Shown here piece after piece: positions 41,900 to 52,077 of a stretch of 64,000 bases of DNA. A model generated the notes under the pieces. The model had not been told where the DNA came from and did not search any database. It saw only the letters and a list, made by a program, of their open reading frames with translations. The stretch comes from DATBDN01 sp963715995 (lineage in GTDB: Bacteria > Actinomycetota > Thermoleophilia > Solirubrobacterales > Thermoleophilaceae), in assembly GCA_963715995.1 (NCBI GenBank), contig OY970283.1, positions 1,240,001-1,304,000 of the forward strand. Reading direction: 5' to 3'. The position numbers and the translations under genes are program-made. The first letter of the stretch is position 1; every line of letters starts with the position of its first letter.

Positions 41900-43836
41900 T
41901 CAGCCGCCACCTGCGCGACGCCGGCGGGCGCCGCCTGCTCTTGGCTCTTGAAGACCGCGTGCCGAGCCCCGGGCACGCCGTACTCGTAGGGACCGCCTAC
42001 GACCGTGGGCACCTCGTCGAAGTTGAAGATCGGCGGCGGCGAGGACACCTGCCACTCGATCGTGTGCGCCTGCCACGGGTTTGCCGGCGCGGGCGGCCCG
42101 TGGCGCCACGAGCTGATCATGTTGTAGACGAAGATGAAGAACGTGGCGCCGAAGATGAACGCGGAGATCGAGATGAACAGGTTCCACGCCGCGTACTTGT
42201 CCGCGTAGTCGGCCACCCGTCGCGGCATCCCGTCGATGCCGATCAGGTGCATCGGCCCGAACGTGGTGTTGAAGGTCACGAACGAGAGCCAGAAGTGCCA
42301 CTTGCCGAGCGTCTCGTCGTACATCCGGCCGGTCATCTTCGGGAACCAGTGATAGATCCCGGCGAAGATCGTGAACACCGATCCGCCGAACAGCACGTAG
42401 TGGATGTGGGCCACGATGAAGTACGTGTCTGAGACGTGGATGTCGTAGGGGATGACCGCGAGCATCACGCCCGAGATCCCGCCCAGCGTGAACATGGTGA
42501 TGAAGCCGAGCGCGAACAGGAGCGGCGTTCTCAGATGGATCACGCCCTTGTAGAGAGTCGCGAGCCAGCTGAAGATCTTGATGCCGGTCGGCACCGCGAT
42601 CAGCATCGTCGTGATCATCATCGGCACGCGCAACCACGCCGACATGCCCGAGACGAACATGTGGTGCGCCCAGACGGTGAAGCCCAGGAACACGATCGCC
42701 AGCAGCGAGAAGGCCATCATCCGGTAGCCGAACACCGGTTTCCTCGCGTGGGTCGATATCACCTCCGACACGATCCCGAACCCGGGCAACATCATGATGT
42801 AGACGGCCGGGTGCGAGTAGAACCAGAAGACGTGCTGATACATGATCACGTCCCCGCCGGCACTCGCGTTGAAGAAGTCGGTGTGCAGGCTGCGGTCGAG
42901 CAGCACGAAGAACTGCGAGCCGGCGATGAACGGCGTCGCGATCACGACCAGCAGTGACGTCGTGAAGTTGGCCCACACGAGCAGCGGCATGCGCCAGAAC
43001 GTCATGCCGGGCGCGCGCATCGTGATGATCGTGACCAGGAAGTTGAGGCCGGTGGCGACCGACGACGCACCCGCGAACTGCACGGCCAGGTTGAAGAACG
43101 TCTGGCCGAGCGGCGTGTCGGTGGACAGCGGCGCGTAGGAGGTCCAGCCGGTGGCGAACGCGCCGCCGGGCGCGAGGAACGACGCCAGCATGAGGATCCC
43201 GGCCATCGGCAGCAGCCAGAACGACAGCGCGTTCAGCCGCGGGAACGCCATGTCCGGCGCGCCGATCATGAGCGGCACCACGAAGTTGGCGATGCCTGCG
43301 AACACCGGGATGATGAACAGGAAGATCATCAGCGACGCATGCACCGAGAACAGCCCGTTGAAGGTGTTCGAGTCGACGAACTGCGAGCCCGGCTGCGCCA
43401 GCTCCGCCCGCATCAGCATCGCCATCAGGCCGCCGCAGACGAAGAAGAAGAACGTCGTGCAGATGTACTGGATGCCGATGACCTTGTGGTCGGTGTTGAC
43501 CCTGAAGTAGTCCTTCCAGCTCGTCGCGCCGTGCCCCGAGTGGTCCTCCTCGCGCGTCTCGCCGCCGGACGCCCAGTAGAACCAGTAGTCGAAGCAGCCG
43601 ATCCCGATGACGAACGCGAACGGCACCGAGATCATCGCGATCGTGGCGATGCCGTCGGGGAAGTAGAGCGGGTGGTAGTGCAGCGCGAGGCGCGCGAGGA
43701 TGTCGAGCGCGAAGGCGAACCCGAGGCCCAGCGGCACCGCGATCAGGACGCGGTACCAGCCCGGCCCGGTCCAGCGCGAACGCGGCGTGTGCGCCGGTGC
43801 GTGGGAGTGATGAACGGTTGCTGTAGCAGTAGCCAT
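41896..43836 (-). CDS. ctaD: Cytochrome c oxidase subunit I (A2-type haem-copper oxidase)
   Basis: A 646-residue subunit I. Ligand motifs: SVHASLMIFLF (low-spin haem His), HVFWFYSHPAVYIMMLPGFG (CuB His and the cross-linked Tyr region), TVWAHHMFVSG (two CuB His), PTGIKIFSWLATL (K-channel Lys) and VAHIHYVLFGG (haem a3 and haem a His). The D-channel Glu of A1 oxidases (HPEVY) is replaced here by the YSHPAVY form, which marks the A2 subclass that includes caa3 oxidases. N- and C-terminal extensions flank the 12 core helices. The stop overlaps the stress-like gene (ATGA). Confidence 0.96.
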   Translation of the reverse strand: MATATATVHHSHAPAHTPRSRWTGPGWYRVLIAVPLGLGFAFALDILARLALHYHPLYFPDGIATIAMISVPFAFVIGIGCFDYWFYWASGGETREEDHSGHGATSWKDYFRVNTDHKVIGIQYICTTFFFFVCGGLMAMLMRAELAQPGSQFVDSNTFNGLFSVHASLMIFLFIIPVFAGIANFVVPLMIGAPDMAFPRLNALSFWLLPMAGILMLASFLAPGGAFATGWTSYAPLSTDTPLGQTFFNLAVQFAGASSVATGLNFLVTIITMRAPGMTFWRMPLLVWANFTTSLLVVIATPFIAGSQFFVLLDRSLHTDFFNASAGGDVIMYQHVFWFYSHPAVYIMMLPGFGIVSEVISTHARKPVFGYRMMAFSLLAIVFLGFTVWAHHMFVSGMSAWLRVPMMITTMLIAVPTGIKIFSWLATLYKGVIHLRTPLLFALGFITMFTLGGISGVMLAVIPYDIHVSDTYFIVAHIHYVLFGGSVFTIFAGIYHWFPKMTGRMYDETLGKWHFWLSFVTFNTTFGPMHLIGIDGMPRRVADYADKYAAWNLFISISAFIFGATFFIFVYNMISSWRHGPPAPANPWQAHTIEWQVSSPPPIFNFDEVPTVVGGPYEYGVPGARHAVFKSQEQAAPAGVAQVAAE

Positions 43837-43846
43837 TTCGTCAGTC

Positions 43847-44917
43847 CTACTTTCCGGCCTGGAGCAGATACTTTACGAGCGCGTCGACCTTCTGGGGACC
43901 GAGGCGAGTCTTGAAGTCCTGGGGCATGACGCCCTTCGGGAACCCGGCGGTGATCTTCGCGTTCGGGTCCTCGATCGACTGCTTGATGAACGCGGCGCCG
44001 CTGGCGGCGATGTTGTTCAGCTTCGGCCCGACCGCCCCCGTGGTGCCGGCGTCGGCCAGCGTGTGACAGGCCCCGCAGCCGCCCTCACCCGTGAAGATCG
44101 CCTTGCCCTGCGCGGCGGTCGCCGTCGGCGCGCCGGCGCTGGGCGCCGCGGCGCTGGGCTTCGCTCCGCCGGTCAGCGTCACGCCGCCGACGCTCTTCCC
44201 GAGGCGCGACTTGGCCCACTGCGCGAACTTCGCCGGCTCGAGCACGTTCGCGGCCACGCGCATGGTCGAGTGGCCGAGGCCGCAGAGCTCGGCGCAGACC
44301 ACCTCGTAGTTGCCGATCCGGTCGGGCGTGAAGCGCACGTGGTCGACCTGACCCGGCACCGCGTCCTCCTTGACCCGGAACTCGGGGACCCAGAACGAAT
44401 GCAGCACGTCCTTCGTCGTGATCTTCATGTAGACCGGGCGGTTGTTCGGCAGGTACAGCTGGTCGGCGATGAACTTCTTGCCGTCGGCCTGCGTGTACTC
44501 GAAGTGCCACGTGAACTGCTGCGCGATCGCACGCACCTGAAGCTCGTTCGGCTGCTTCTTCTCGATCTGTGCCAGCACGACCGCGGCGTAGACCGCCAGC
44601 GCCGTGACGATCAGGAACGGCACGGTCACCCACACGATCTCGAGGCGCGTGTTGCCGTGAATCGGCGCGCCGTCGCCGGTCGGGCCGCCGGGGCGCACGC
44701 GGAAGCGCACCACGCAGTAGATCGCGACGGACATGACCAGCACGAACATCGGAACCGACGCAACGAGCAGCCAGTCGTAGAGCGTGTCGATCTTGTGAGC
44801 CGCAGTCGATGCCTGCGTCGGGAACCAGTCGATCTGCAGCGCGCCGTAGGTGCCGGCAACCGATGCCCCTATTCCGATGACGAGCATTCGGATGAGGTCT
44901 TTGCGCTGCGGGCTCAC
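43847..44917 (-). CDS. ctaC: Cytochrome c oxidase subunit II with fused cytochrome c (caa3 type)
   Basis: A 356-residue subunit II. N-terminal helices anchor it (VASVPMFVLVMSVAIYCVV and VWVTVPFLIVTALAVYAAVV). The CuA domain has QQFTWHFEY, DVLHSFWVPEF (His) and EVVCAELCGLGHSTM (two Cys, Glu, His, Met). After an Ala/Pro linker, a C-terminal cytochrome c domain has GEGGCGACHTLADAG (CxxCH) and FPKGVMPQDF (axial Met). The covalent cytochrome c defines a caa3 oxidase. GTG 44917 starts the minus-strand operon; ctaD begins 10 bp after its stop. Confidence 0.95.
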   Translation of the reverse strand: MSPQRKDLIRMLVIGIGASVAGTYGALQIDWFPTQASTAAHKIDTLYDWLLVASVPMFVLVMSVAIYCVVRFRVRPGGPTGDGAPIHGNTRLEIVWVTVPFLIVTALAVYAAVVLAQIEKKQPNELQVRAIAQQFTWHFEYTQADGKKFIADQLYLPNNRPVYMKITTKDVLHSFWVPEFRVKEDAVPGQVDHVRFTPDRIGNYEVVCAELCGLGHSTMRVAANVLEPAKFAQWAKSRLGKSVGGVTLTGGAKPSAAAPSAGAPTATAAQGKAIFTGEGGCGACHTLADAGTTGAVGPKLNNIAASGAAFIKQSIEDPNAKITAGFPKGVMPQDFKTRLGPQKVDALVKYLLQAGK

Positions 44918-45011
44918 GGGCGGGGCAGTCTAAAGCGAAGCCGGACAGCCGGGTCGCTCATCGCCGTGTACCCTTGCGCCGCTCGTCACAAAGTGTCACC
45001 GTGGAGGTCGG

Positions 45012-45425
45012 ATGCAGGTACGCAACGGGATGACGGACGCAATCCTCTCGATTGGTCCGGGGCACACGCTTCGCGACGCCGCGAAGGCGATGGCTGCGCG
45101 CAAGGTCGGCGCGGCGATCGTCACCGATCCCGACCAGCAGGGCCCGGGGATCATCACCGAGCGCGACGTCCTCGAGTCGATCGGCGCCGGCCAGGATCCT
45201 GACACCGAGCTGGTCAGCGACCACCTCTCGGCCAACCTCACGTTCGCGTCGCCCGAGTGGTCGCTCGAGCGCGCGGCCGAGGCGATGGTCAAGGGCGGCT
45301 TCCGTCACCTGATCGTGGTCGAGGGCGGCGAGACGGTGGGCATCCTCTCGATACGCGACATCGTCCGCTGCTGGACCCAGGACGGCGCAACCAGCTCGAT
45401 GCCGCGCGAAGAGGCCAAGGCCTAG
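45012..45425 (+). CDS. Two-CBS-domain protein
   Basis: A 137-residue protein consisting of a tandem CBS (Bateman) module. The first repeat contains MTDAILSIGPGHTLRDAAKA and GIITERDVLESIGAG. The second contains WSLERAAEAMVKGGFRHLIV and TVGILSIRDIVRCW. Such modules bind adenine nucleotides or SAM. GTGGAGG lies about 7 bp before ATG 45012. It is divergent from ctaC and convergent with efeB, overlapping its stop by 4 bp. Confidence 0.9.
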   Translation: MQVRNGMTDAILSIGPGHTLRDAAKAMAARKVGAAIVTDPDQQGPGIITERDVLESIGAGQDPDTELVSDHLSANLTFASPEWSLERAAEAMVKGGFRHLIVVEGGETVGILSIRDIVRCWTQDGATSSMPREEAKA

Positions 45426-46642
45426 CCCAGCAGCCCCTGCCCGACCCACTGGCCTTGCCGCACCCCGCCGGGCACCGCGAACACCGCGCTGCTCGTGTGC
45501 GTTATGTACTCGTTCAGCGCGTCGTTCGAGCCCAGCCGGCGCTGGATTGCCGCGAACTGGCGCTCCGGGTCGCGCTGGAAGGCGATGAAGAAGAGCCCGG
45601 CGTCGAGCTGCCCCAGCTCCGGGTCGAGCCCGTCGGTGAACGAGTAACCACGCCGCAGGATGCGCTCGCCGCCGTTGGAGGTCGGCCCCGCCAGCCGCAC
45701 GTGCGACTTGGCCGGCAGCTCGCGGGGCCGCACCGGGTCGCGCTCGCGCGTGCCTCCAAACGGCGCTCCCGTGACCTTGCGGCGGCCGATCGTCCGCTCC
45801 TGATCCTGGAGCGAGGCGCGATCCCAGACCTCGATCAGCATCCGGATCCGGCGCGTGACCGCGAACGTGCCGCCGCGCATCCACGCAGGCAACTCGCCCG
45901 GCCCGATCCAGACGTGGTCGTTCATGGCCTCGACGTCCTCGGAGCGGATGTTGTTGGTCCCGTCCTTGAAGCCCATCAGGTTGCGCGGCGCCGACTGCGT
46001 CTCGCTGGTTGTGGACGTCCGCCCGAACCCGAGTTGCGACCAGCGCATCACGACCGTGCCGCGCCCCAGGCGCGCCAGGTTGCGGACCGCGTGGAAGGCC
46101 ACCTGCGGGTCGTTCGAGCACGCCTGTACGCACAGATCGCCGCCCGAGAGGTCGGGGTCGAGCTCGTCGCCGGGCAGCGGCGGCAGGGTGCGCAACGCGG
46201 ACGGCCGCATCCGCGCCAGCCCGAAGCGGTCCTGGCCTTGATGCTCGAACAGCGACGGGCCGAAGCCGAACGTCAGCGTCAGCTGTGCCGGCTTCAATCC
46301 GAGCGCCTCGCCGGTGTCCGCGGGTGGCGCGAGCGGCGCGTTGCCGTCGCTGCCCGCCAGCTCGCCGGCGGTCATGCGTGCGGCGGCGTCCGTCCACCCG
46401 CGCATCAGCTCGCGCAGGTCGGCCACGTCGTCGCTCGTCACGTCGAAGGCGGCGAAGTGCAGATGGTCCTGTGCCGTCGTCGCGATGCCCGCCTGGTGCG
46501 CGCCGTGAAACGGCACCGTCGGAGCGCCGCCGCCTCGGGGGTCCTCGCTGCGCCCGAGCTCGTAGCCGCCGACTGCGACCGCCGCACCGCCCGCGGCCGC
46601 CGCCGTGAGCAGGCGCCGGCGGGTGAACGGGCGGGGGCTCAT
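45422..46642 (-). CDS. efeB: Dyp-type haem peroxidase EfeB, Tat-exported
   Basis: A 406-residue deferrochelatase/peroxidase. A twin-arginine signal (FTRRRLLTAAAAGGAAVAVG) sends it out folded. DyP features are TLTFGFGPSLF, GGDLCVQACSNDPQVAFHA, the GxxDG motif in LMGFKDGTNNIR (distal Asp) and a proximal-His region toward the C-terminus; GYSFTDGLDPELGQLDAGLF follows. It is the third gene of efeUOB and starts in an ATGA overlap with efeO. In characterised systems EfeB oxidises Fe2+ or takes iron from haem for EfeU. Confidence 0.94.
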   Translation of the reverse strand: MSPRPFTRRRLLTAAAAGGAAVAVGGYELGRSEDPRGGGAPTVPFHGAHQAGIATTAQDHLHFAAFDVTSDDVADLRELMRGWTDAAARMTAGELAGSDGNAPLAPPADTGEALGLKPAQLTLTFGFGPSLFEHQGQDRFGLARMRPSALRTLPPLPGDELDPDLSGGDLCVQACSNDPQVAFHAVRNLARLGRGTVVMRWSQLGFGRTSTTSETQSAPRNLMGFKDGTNNIRSEDVEAMNDHVWIGPGELPAWMRGGTFAVTRRIRMLIEVWDRASLQDQERTIGRRKVTGAPFGGTRERDPVRPRELPAKSHVRLAGPTSNGGERILRRGYSFTDGLDPELGQLDAGLFFIAFQRDPERQFAAIQRRLGSNDALNEYITHTSSAVFAVPGGVRQGQWVGQGLLG

Positions 46643-47760
46643 GCGACCAGGAGGGCAGGGATCCTCGAGAGCGGCTCGGCCAGCGCGTCGATCGCCTGCG
46701 ACAGGGCCCTGATGTCGGGGCGCGTGAGCGCGCCGTAGGGGACGAAGCCGTCGCCTCGGCGATGTCGCGCGAGCGCGAGGTCGACCTGCTCGAAGCGGCG
46801 GTCGATCTGGCCCGCGAGGCCCTTGTCGCGGTTTCGAGCGAGCACCGCGACGGCGTTGAACGCCGCCTTCGCCCCGTCGACGTTGGCCGCGAAGTCGACG
46901 AGGTCGATGTGCGAGTAGCGCTCCTCCTCGCCTGTGATCTTCGACTTGGAGACCTCGCCGAGCAGCTCGACCGCGCCGTTCGCAATCTGTGCAGGCTCGA
47001 GCTTCACGTTGCGCACCTTGGCCTGGAGCTTGCGCACGTTGCGCAGGAGCCCCGCCGCGAGCGCGCTCTGTCCCTTCGTGGTGCCGCGAGCCCACAGCGC
47101 CTGCTCGATCGGGTGGAAGCCGGTCCACTTCGAGCGCGACACGTCGCCGGCGCGCGCGTCGATGTCGGGGTCGAGTGATCCGAACGTCTCAGCCACCGGC
47201 TCCACGCTCTCGTAGGGCACGCGTGCCTGCGCGTAGAGGCGCTTCGACGCGGCCAGGTCGCCGCGCTCTACAGCGGCCGCGAACGCCTGTGTGCGCGCGA
47301 CCAGACCGGCGGTCTGATCCTCGAGGTAGCCGCGATAGGTGGCGACCGCGCTCTGCGCCGTCGCTGACGGCGCCTTCGACGCGGCGCCGCCGGTCACGCG
47401 CAGGACGCCCTTGCCGGCGGTCGTGCCGCCGGGGCACGACAGGGTGTAGCGACCGGCGTGCAGCGTCACCGAGAACGAGCGCTCCAGGCCCGGCGTCACG
47501 TTTTCGACCTCGCCGACGATGTGCGTTCCCTCGAGCAGCTCGAACTCGGTCACGTTGCCCGCGCCACCGCCCGTGACCTTGAAGGTCGTCGGGCCAGCCG
47601 GAAGCTGCATCTGCGCCGGCTTGCAGCCGGAGTCGATCAGCGCGATCGTCACGTTGCGGGTGTTCGCGGCGCTCGTGCCGCCGCCGCTCGACCCGCAGCC
47701 CGCGACCAGCCACGTCGCAGCTACGGCGAACAGGAGCGCTGCCGGCCGGCGGCGCCTCAA
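46639..47760 (-). CDS. efeO: EfeO iron-uptake lipoprotein (cupredoxin plus M75/imelysin domain)
   Basis: A 373-residue protein from TTG 47760, a TTGA overlap with efeU. The short signal ends at the lipobox VAGCGSS. An N-terminal cupredoxin-like domain (VTIALIDSGCKPAQMQLPAG through GRYTLSCPGG) is followed by an M75/imelysin helical domain with the metal motif WTGFHPIEQALWARG (HxxE) and ERYSHIDLVDFAANVDGAK. In characterised systems EfeO binds ferrous or ferric iron outside the membrane and hands it to EfeU. Confidence 0.92.
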   Translation of the reverse strand: MRRRRPAALLFAVAATWLVAGCGSSGGGTSAANTRNVTIALIDSGCKPAQMQLPAGPTTFKVTGGGAGNVTEFELLEGTHIVGEVENVTPGLERSFSVTLHAGRYTLSCPGGTTAGKGVLRVTGGAASKAPSATAQSAVATYRGYLEDQTAGLVARTQAFAAAVERGDLAASKRLYAQARVPYESVEPVAETFGSLDPDIDARAGDVSRSKWTGFHPIEQALWARGTTKGQSALAAGLLRNVRKLQAKVRNVKLEPAQIANGAVELLGEVSKSKITGEEERYSHIDLVDFAANVDGAKAAFNAVAVLARNRDKGLAGQIDRRFEQVDLALARHRRGDGFVPYGALTRPDIRALSQAIDALAEPLSRIPALLVA

Positions 47761-48629
47761 GCGGCACGCCCGGCAGACAGCCGGGCGGGCATGCTGTGAG
47801 CCGGGACGCGACTTGACCGAAGCGGCCGCCAGCGGTCGGGCCAGGCCACGTAGAGCCCGACCGGCACGACGTAGGCGGCCCACGCGAGCACCTCGGCCAC
47901 GGTCGGGTGCCCCTGCACGCCGAACATGCCGGTGATCAGTGTCCCGTGGATCGTGCCCGGCTGCACGAGCCAGGTCAGGTCGAGCGCGTTGCCCTGAAGC
48001 AGGTTGAACCAGCCGGCCTCGTGCGCGGTGTGGAAGGCGGTCGCGAAGATGCCGGCGGCGACCAGCGTGAGCACCAGGCCGGTCGCGCGGAAGAAGCGGT
48101 TGAGATTGATCCGCACGCCGCCGCGGTAGAGCGCCCAGCCGATCACGACCGCGCACACGAGGCCGAGCACGGCGCCTGAGCCGGCGGCCGTCGTGTTCGC
48201 CGAGTCCTGGAAGACCGCCAGCAGGAAGACGGCAGTTTCGAGGCCCTCACGCAGCACTGCGAGGAACGCCATGCCGAGCAGGGCAACCGTCGAGCCCTTG
48301 GCGAGTGCGCCCGCGGCCTGGCCGCGCAGGACCTTGGAGAGCCCGCGCGCGTGGCGGCGCATCCAGACGATCATGTAGGTGACGGTCGAGACGGCTACGA
48401 GGGCGACGACCGTCTCGAGCCCCTCCTGCTGGCGCTGCGGAAGGTTCTCGCCGATCAGGCGCAGCGCGACTGCCGTGGCGGCGCAGAGTGCGACGGCGAT
48501 GCCGACGCCGAGCCACATCTTGCCCAGCGCGTCGCGGCGGCCCTCCTTCACCAGGAAGCCCGCGATGATGCCGACGATCAATGAGGCCTCTACGCCTTCG
48601 CGCAGGGCAATCAGGAAGGTGGGAAGCAT
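47757..48629 (-). CDS. efeU: EfeU/Ftr1-family ferrous iron permease
   Basis: A 290-residue polytopic permease. Two REGxE motifs, LREGVEASLIVG (helix 1) and LREGLETAVFLL (helix 4), bind iron as in yeast Ftr1p. About seven helices are visible. ATG 48629 is the first gene of the efeUOB operon and lies about 25 bp downstream of an IdeR/DtxR-like palindrome and a TATAAA -10 element. Iron-dependent repression is therefore likely. Confidence 0.94.
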   Translation of the reverse strand: MLPTFLIALREGVEASLIVGIIAGFLVKEGRRDALGKMWLGVGIAVALCAATAVALRLIGENLPQRQQEGLETVVALVAVSTVTYMIVWMRRHARGLSKVLRGQAAGALAKGSTVALLGMAFLAVLREGLETAVFLLAVFQDSANTTAAGSGAVLGLVCAVVIGWALYRGGVRINLNRFFRATGLVLTLVAAGIFATAFHTAHEAGWFNLLQGNALDLTWLVQPGTIHGTLITGMFGVQGHPTVAEVLAWAAYVVPVGLYVAWPDRWRPLRSSRVPAHSMPARLSAGRAA

Positions 48630-48653
48630 GATCTCCGCTTGGTCAGTAGGGGG

Positions 48654-48682
48654 CCCTAACTCTTAGGGCGGCCTAATTTATA
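48654..48682 (-). promoter_or_regulatory. Iron-box-like operator overlapping the efeU promoter
   Basis: CCCTAA-CTC-TTAGGG (48654-48668) is a perfect palindrome. TTAGG-GCGG-CCTAA (48663-48676) forms a second, overlapping palindrome. A minus-strand -10 box TATAAA lies at 48677-48682. The half-sites match the TTAGG/CCTAA core of DtxR/IdeR boxes. Confidence 0.6.
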
Positions 48683-48709
48683 CCAGGGGAGTAGGAAAAG
48701 GCCAGCCGG

Positions 48710-48946
48710 TCAGTGGCTGTGGTCCAGCGGGAGCTCGGCCATGTCCGCGCGCGTGGAGCGGATCCAGCGCATGAGGATGGTGACCACGATGATCAGGCCG
48801 ATGATCACGATCGGCAGCCAGGTGATCACGCCGACGAGCGTGATCGCGATGCCGAGCGCGAGCGTGAACGGCAGGTACGACGGCTCGGGAAGGTGAATCG
48901 CCTCGCCGGGCGGCGTCAGCTCGGGGTCGTGCTCGATCTCCGCCAT
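48710..48946 (-). CDS. 78-aa two-helix membrane protein, probable small oxidase subunit
   Basis: The N-terminus is acidic (AEIEHDPELTPPGEAIHLPE). PSYLPFTLALGIAITLVGVI and TWLPIVIIGLIIVVTILMRW form two helices, and a short cytoplasmic His-rich tail LPLDHSH follows. This layout is like the small subunit IV of actinobacterial cytochrome oxidases, but the match is by pattern. ATG 48946 shares its A with the stop of the upstream 36-aa gene. It lies between the iron operon and the glucose operon, about 3.8 kb upstream of ctaC. Confidence 0.6.
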   Translation of the reverse strand: MAEIEHDPELTPPGEAIHLPEPSYLPFTLALGIAITLVGVITWLPIVIIGLIIVVTILMRWIRSTRADMAELPLDHSH

Positions 48947-49056
48947 CAGCCGAGGTAGATCGCGGCCGCGAGGAACGAGGCCCCGAAGACGATCAGCGCG
49001 ATCGCTCCGGCGATGAGCGCGGTGCGGAGATTTCGCTGTGCGAGCCGCCTGTCCAC
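48946..49056 (-). CDS. 36-aa single-helix membrane peptide
   Basis: GTG 49056 to TGA 48946 encodes VDRRLAQRNLRTALIAGAIA followed by a helix ending AAAIYLG. A basic amphipathic start and one transmembrane helix make it plausible as a tiny oxidase-associated subunit, like the 36-aa peptide next to ctaE, though the sequences are not obviously the same. The stop and the next start overlap (TGATG), supporting genuine translation. Confidence 0.55.
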   Translation of the reverse strand: MDRRLAQRNLRTALIAGAIALIVFGASFLAAAIYLG

Positions 49057-49117
49057 GACGTGCTTTCTATCAGGCGCCGGGCATGCGACTGCTTCACCCG
49101 GGTAGGTTGCGGCCTGG

Positions 49118-50055
49118 ATGCAAGTGCTCGGAATCGACGTGGGGGGCACCAAGGTGGAGATCGCCTCGGTGGTCGACGGACGTGCGCTCGAGCCACAGCG
49201 CGCGCCGACCCCGGTCGACGACACCGACGCGCTCCTGGACGCGATCGAGGCGCTCGCGCGGCGCGTGATCGAGCGCGACGGCGAGCCCGAGGCCGTCGGC
49301 GTCGGTGTGCCGTCGCAGATCGACTTCGCCACCGGCACGGTCGTGTCCAGCGTGAACATCCCGCTCGAGGGCGTTCCGCTGCGCGACGAGCTTCAGAGCC
49401 GCTTCGGCGTGCCGGTGTTCGTCGACAACGACGCCAACTGCGCGGCGCAGGCCGAGGCCGAGATCGTCGACGGGGCGCCCACGCGCCACCTGCTGATGCT
49501 CACGCTCGGCACCGGCGTGGGCGGCGGAGTGATCATCGACGGCCATGTCTTTCGCGGCGCGACGGGGCTCGGCGCAGAGCTCGGGCACATGGTCATCGAG
49601 GCCGACGGCCGCAAGTGCCCGGGCCGTACCTGCCCGAACCGCGGCTGCCTCGAGGCGTACGCCAGCGGCAAGGCGCTCGAGATCGCGGCCGGCCGCCCGG
49701 GTCGCGAGGTCGAGGACGCCGCCCGAGCCGGCGACGCCGCGGCGCGTGAACATCTGAACGAGCTCGGCCGCTGGCTCGGCGTCGCGCTCGCCAGCTTCGT
49801 CAACATGTTCGAGCCGGAGCACATCGTCATCGGCGGCGGCTTCGGGGCGTCCGCATACGACCTGTTCATCGACGCCGCGATCGAGGAGGCGCGCTCGCGC
49901 GCGCTTCCCGCTGGCTTCGAACGGGTAGCCATATCGCTGGCGAAGGGGGGCAACGATTCCGGTGCGATCGGCGCCGGGGTCATGGCCCAGAAGGAACACG
50001 CGCTCGCCACCGGCGAGCGGGATACTGCTCGGAGCTCAACTCTGGAGGGTGAGAT

Positions 50056-50059
<4 letters not shown>
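49118..50059 (+). CDS. ROK-family glucokinase-like protein
   Basis: A 313-residue ROK kinase. VLGIDVGGTKVEIASVVDG is the ATP phosphate loop. VFVDNDANCAAQAEAEIVDG has the catalytic Asp, LTLGTGVGGGVIIDG follows, and the zinc-containing ROK signature ELGHMVIEADGRKCPGRTC then NRGCLEAYASG holds one His and three Cys. It probably phosphorylates glucose, since the next genes are those of glucose 6-phosphate metabolism. Other sugars cannot be excluded. It ends in a TTGA overlap with the transketolase gene. Confidence 0.9.
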
Positions 50060-52073
<2,014 letters not shown>

Positions 52074-52077
<4 letters not shown>

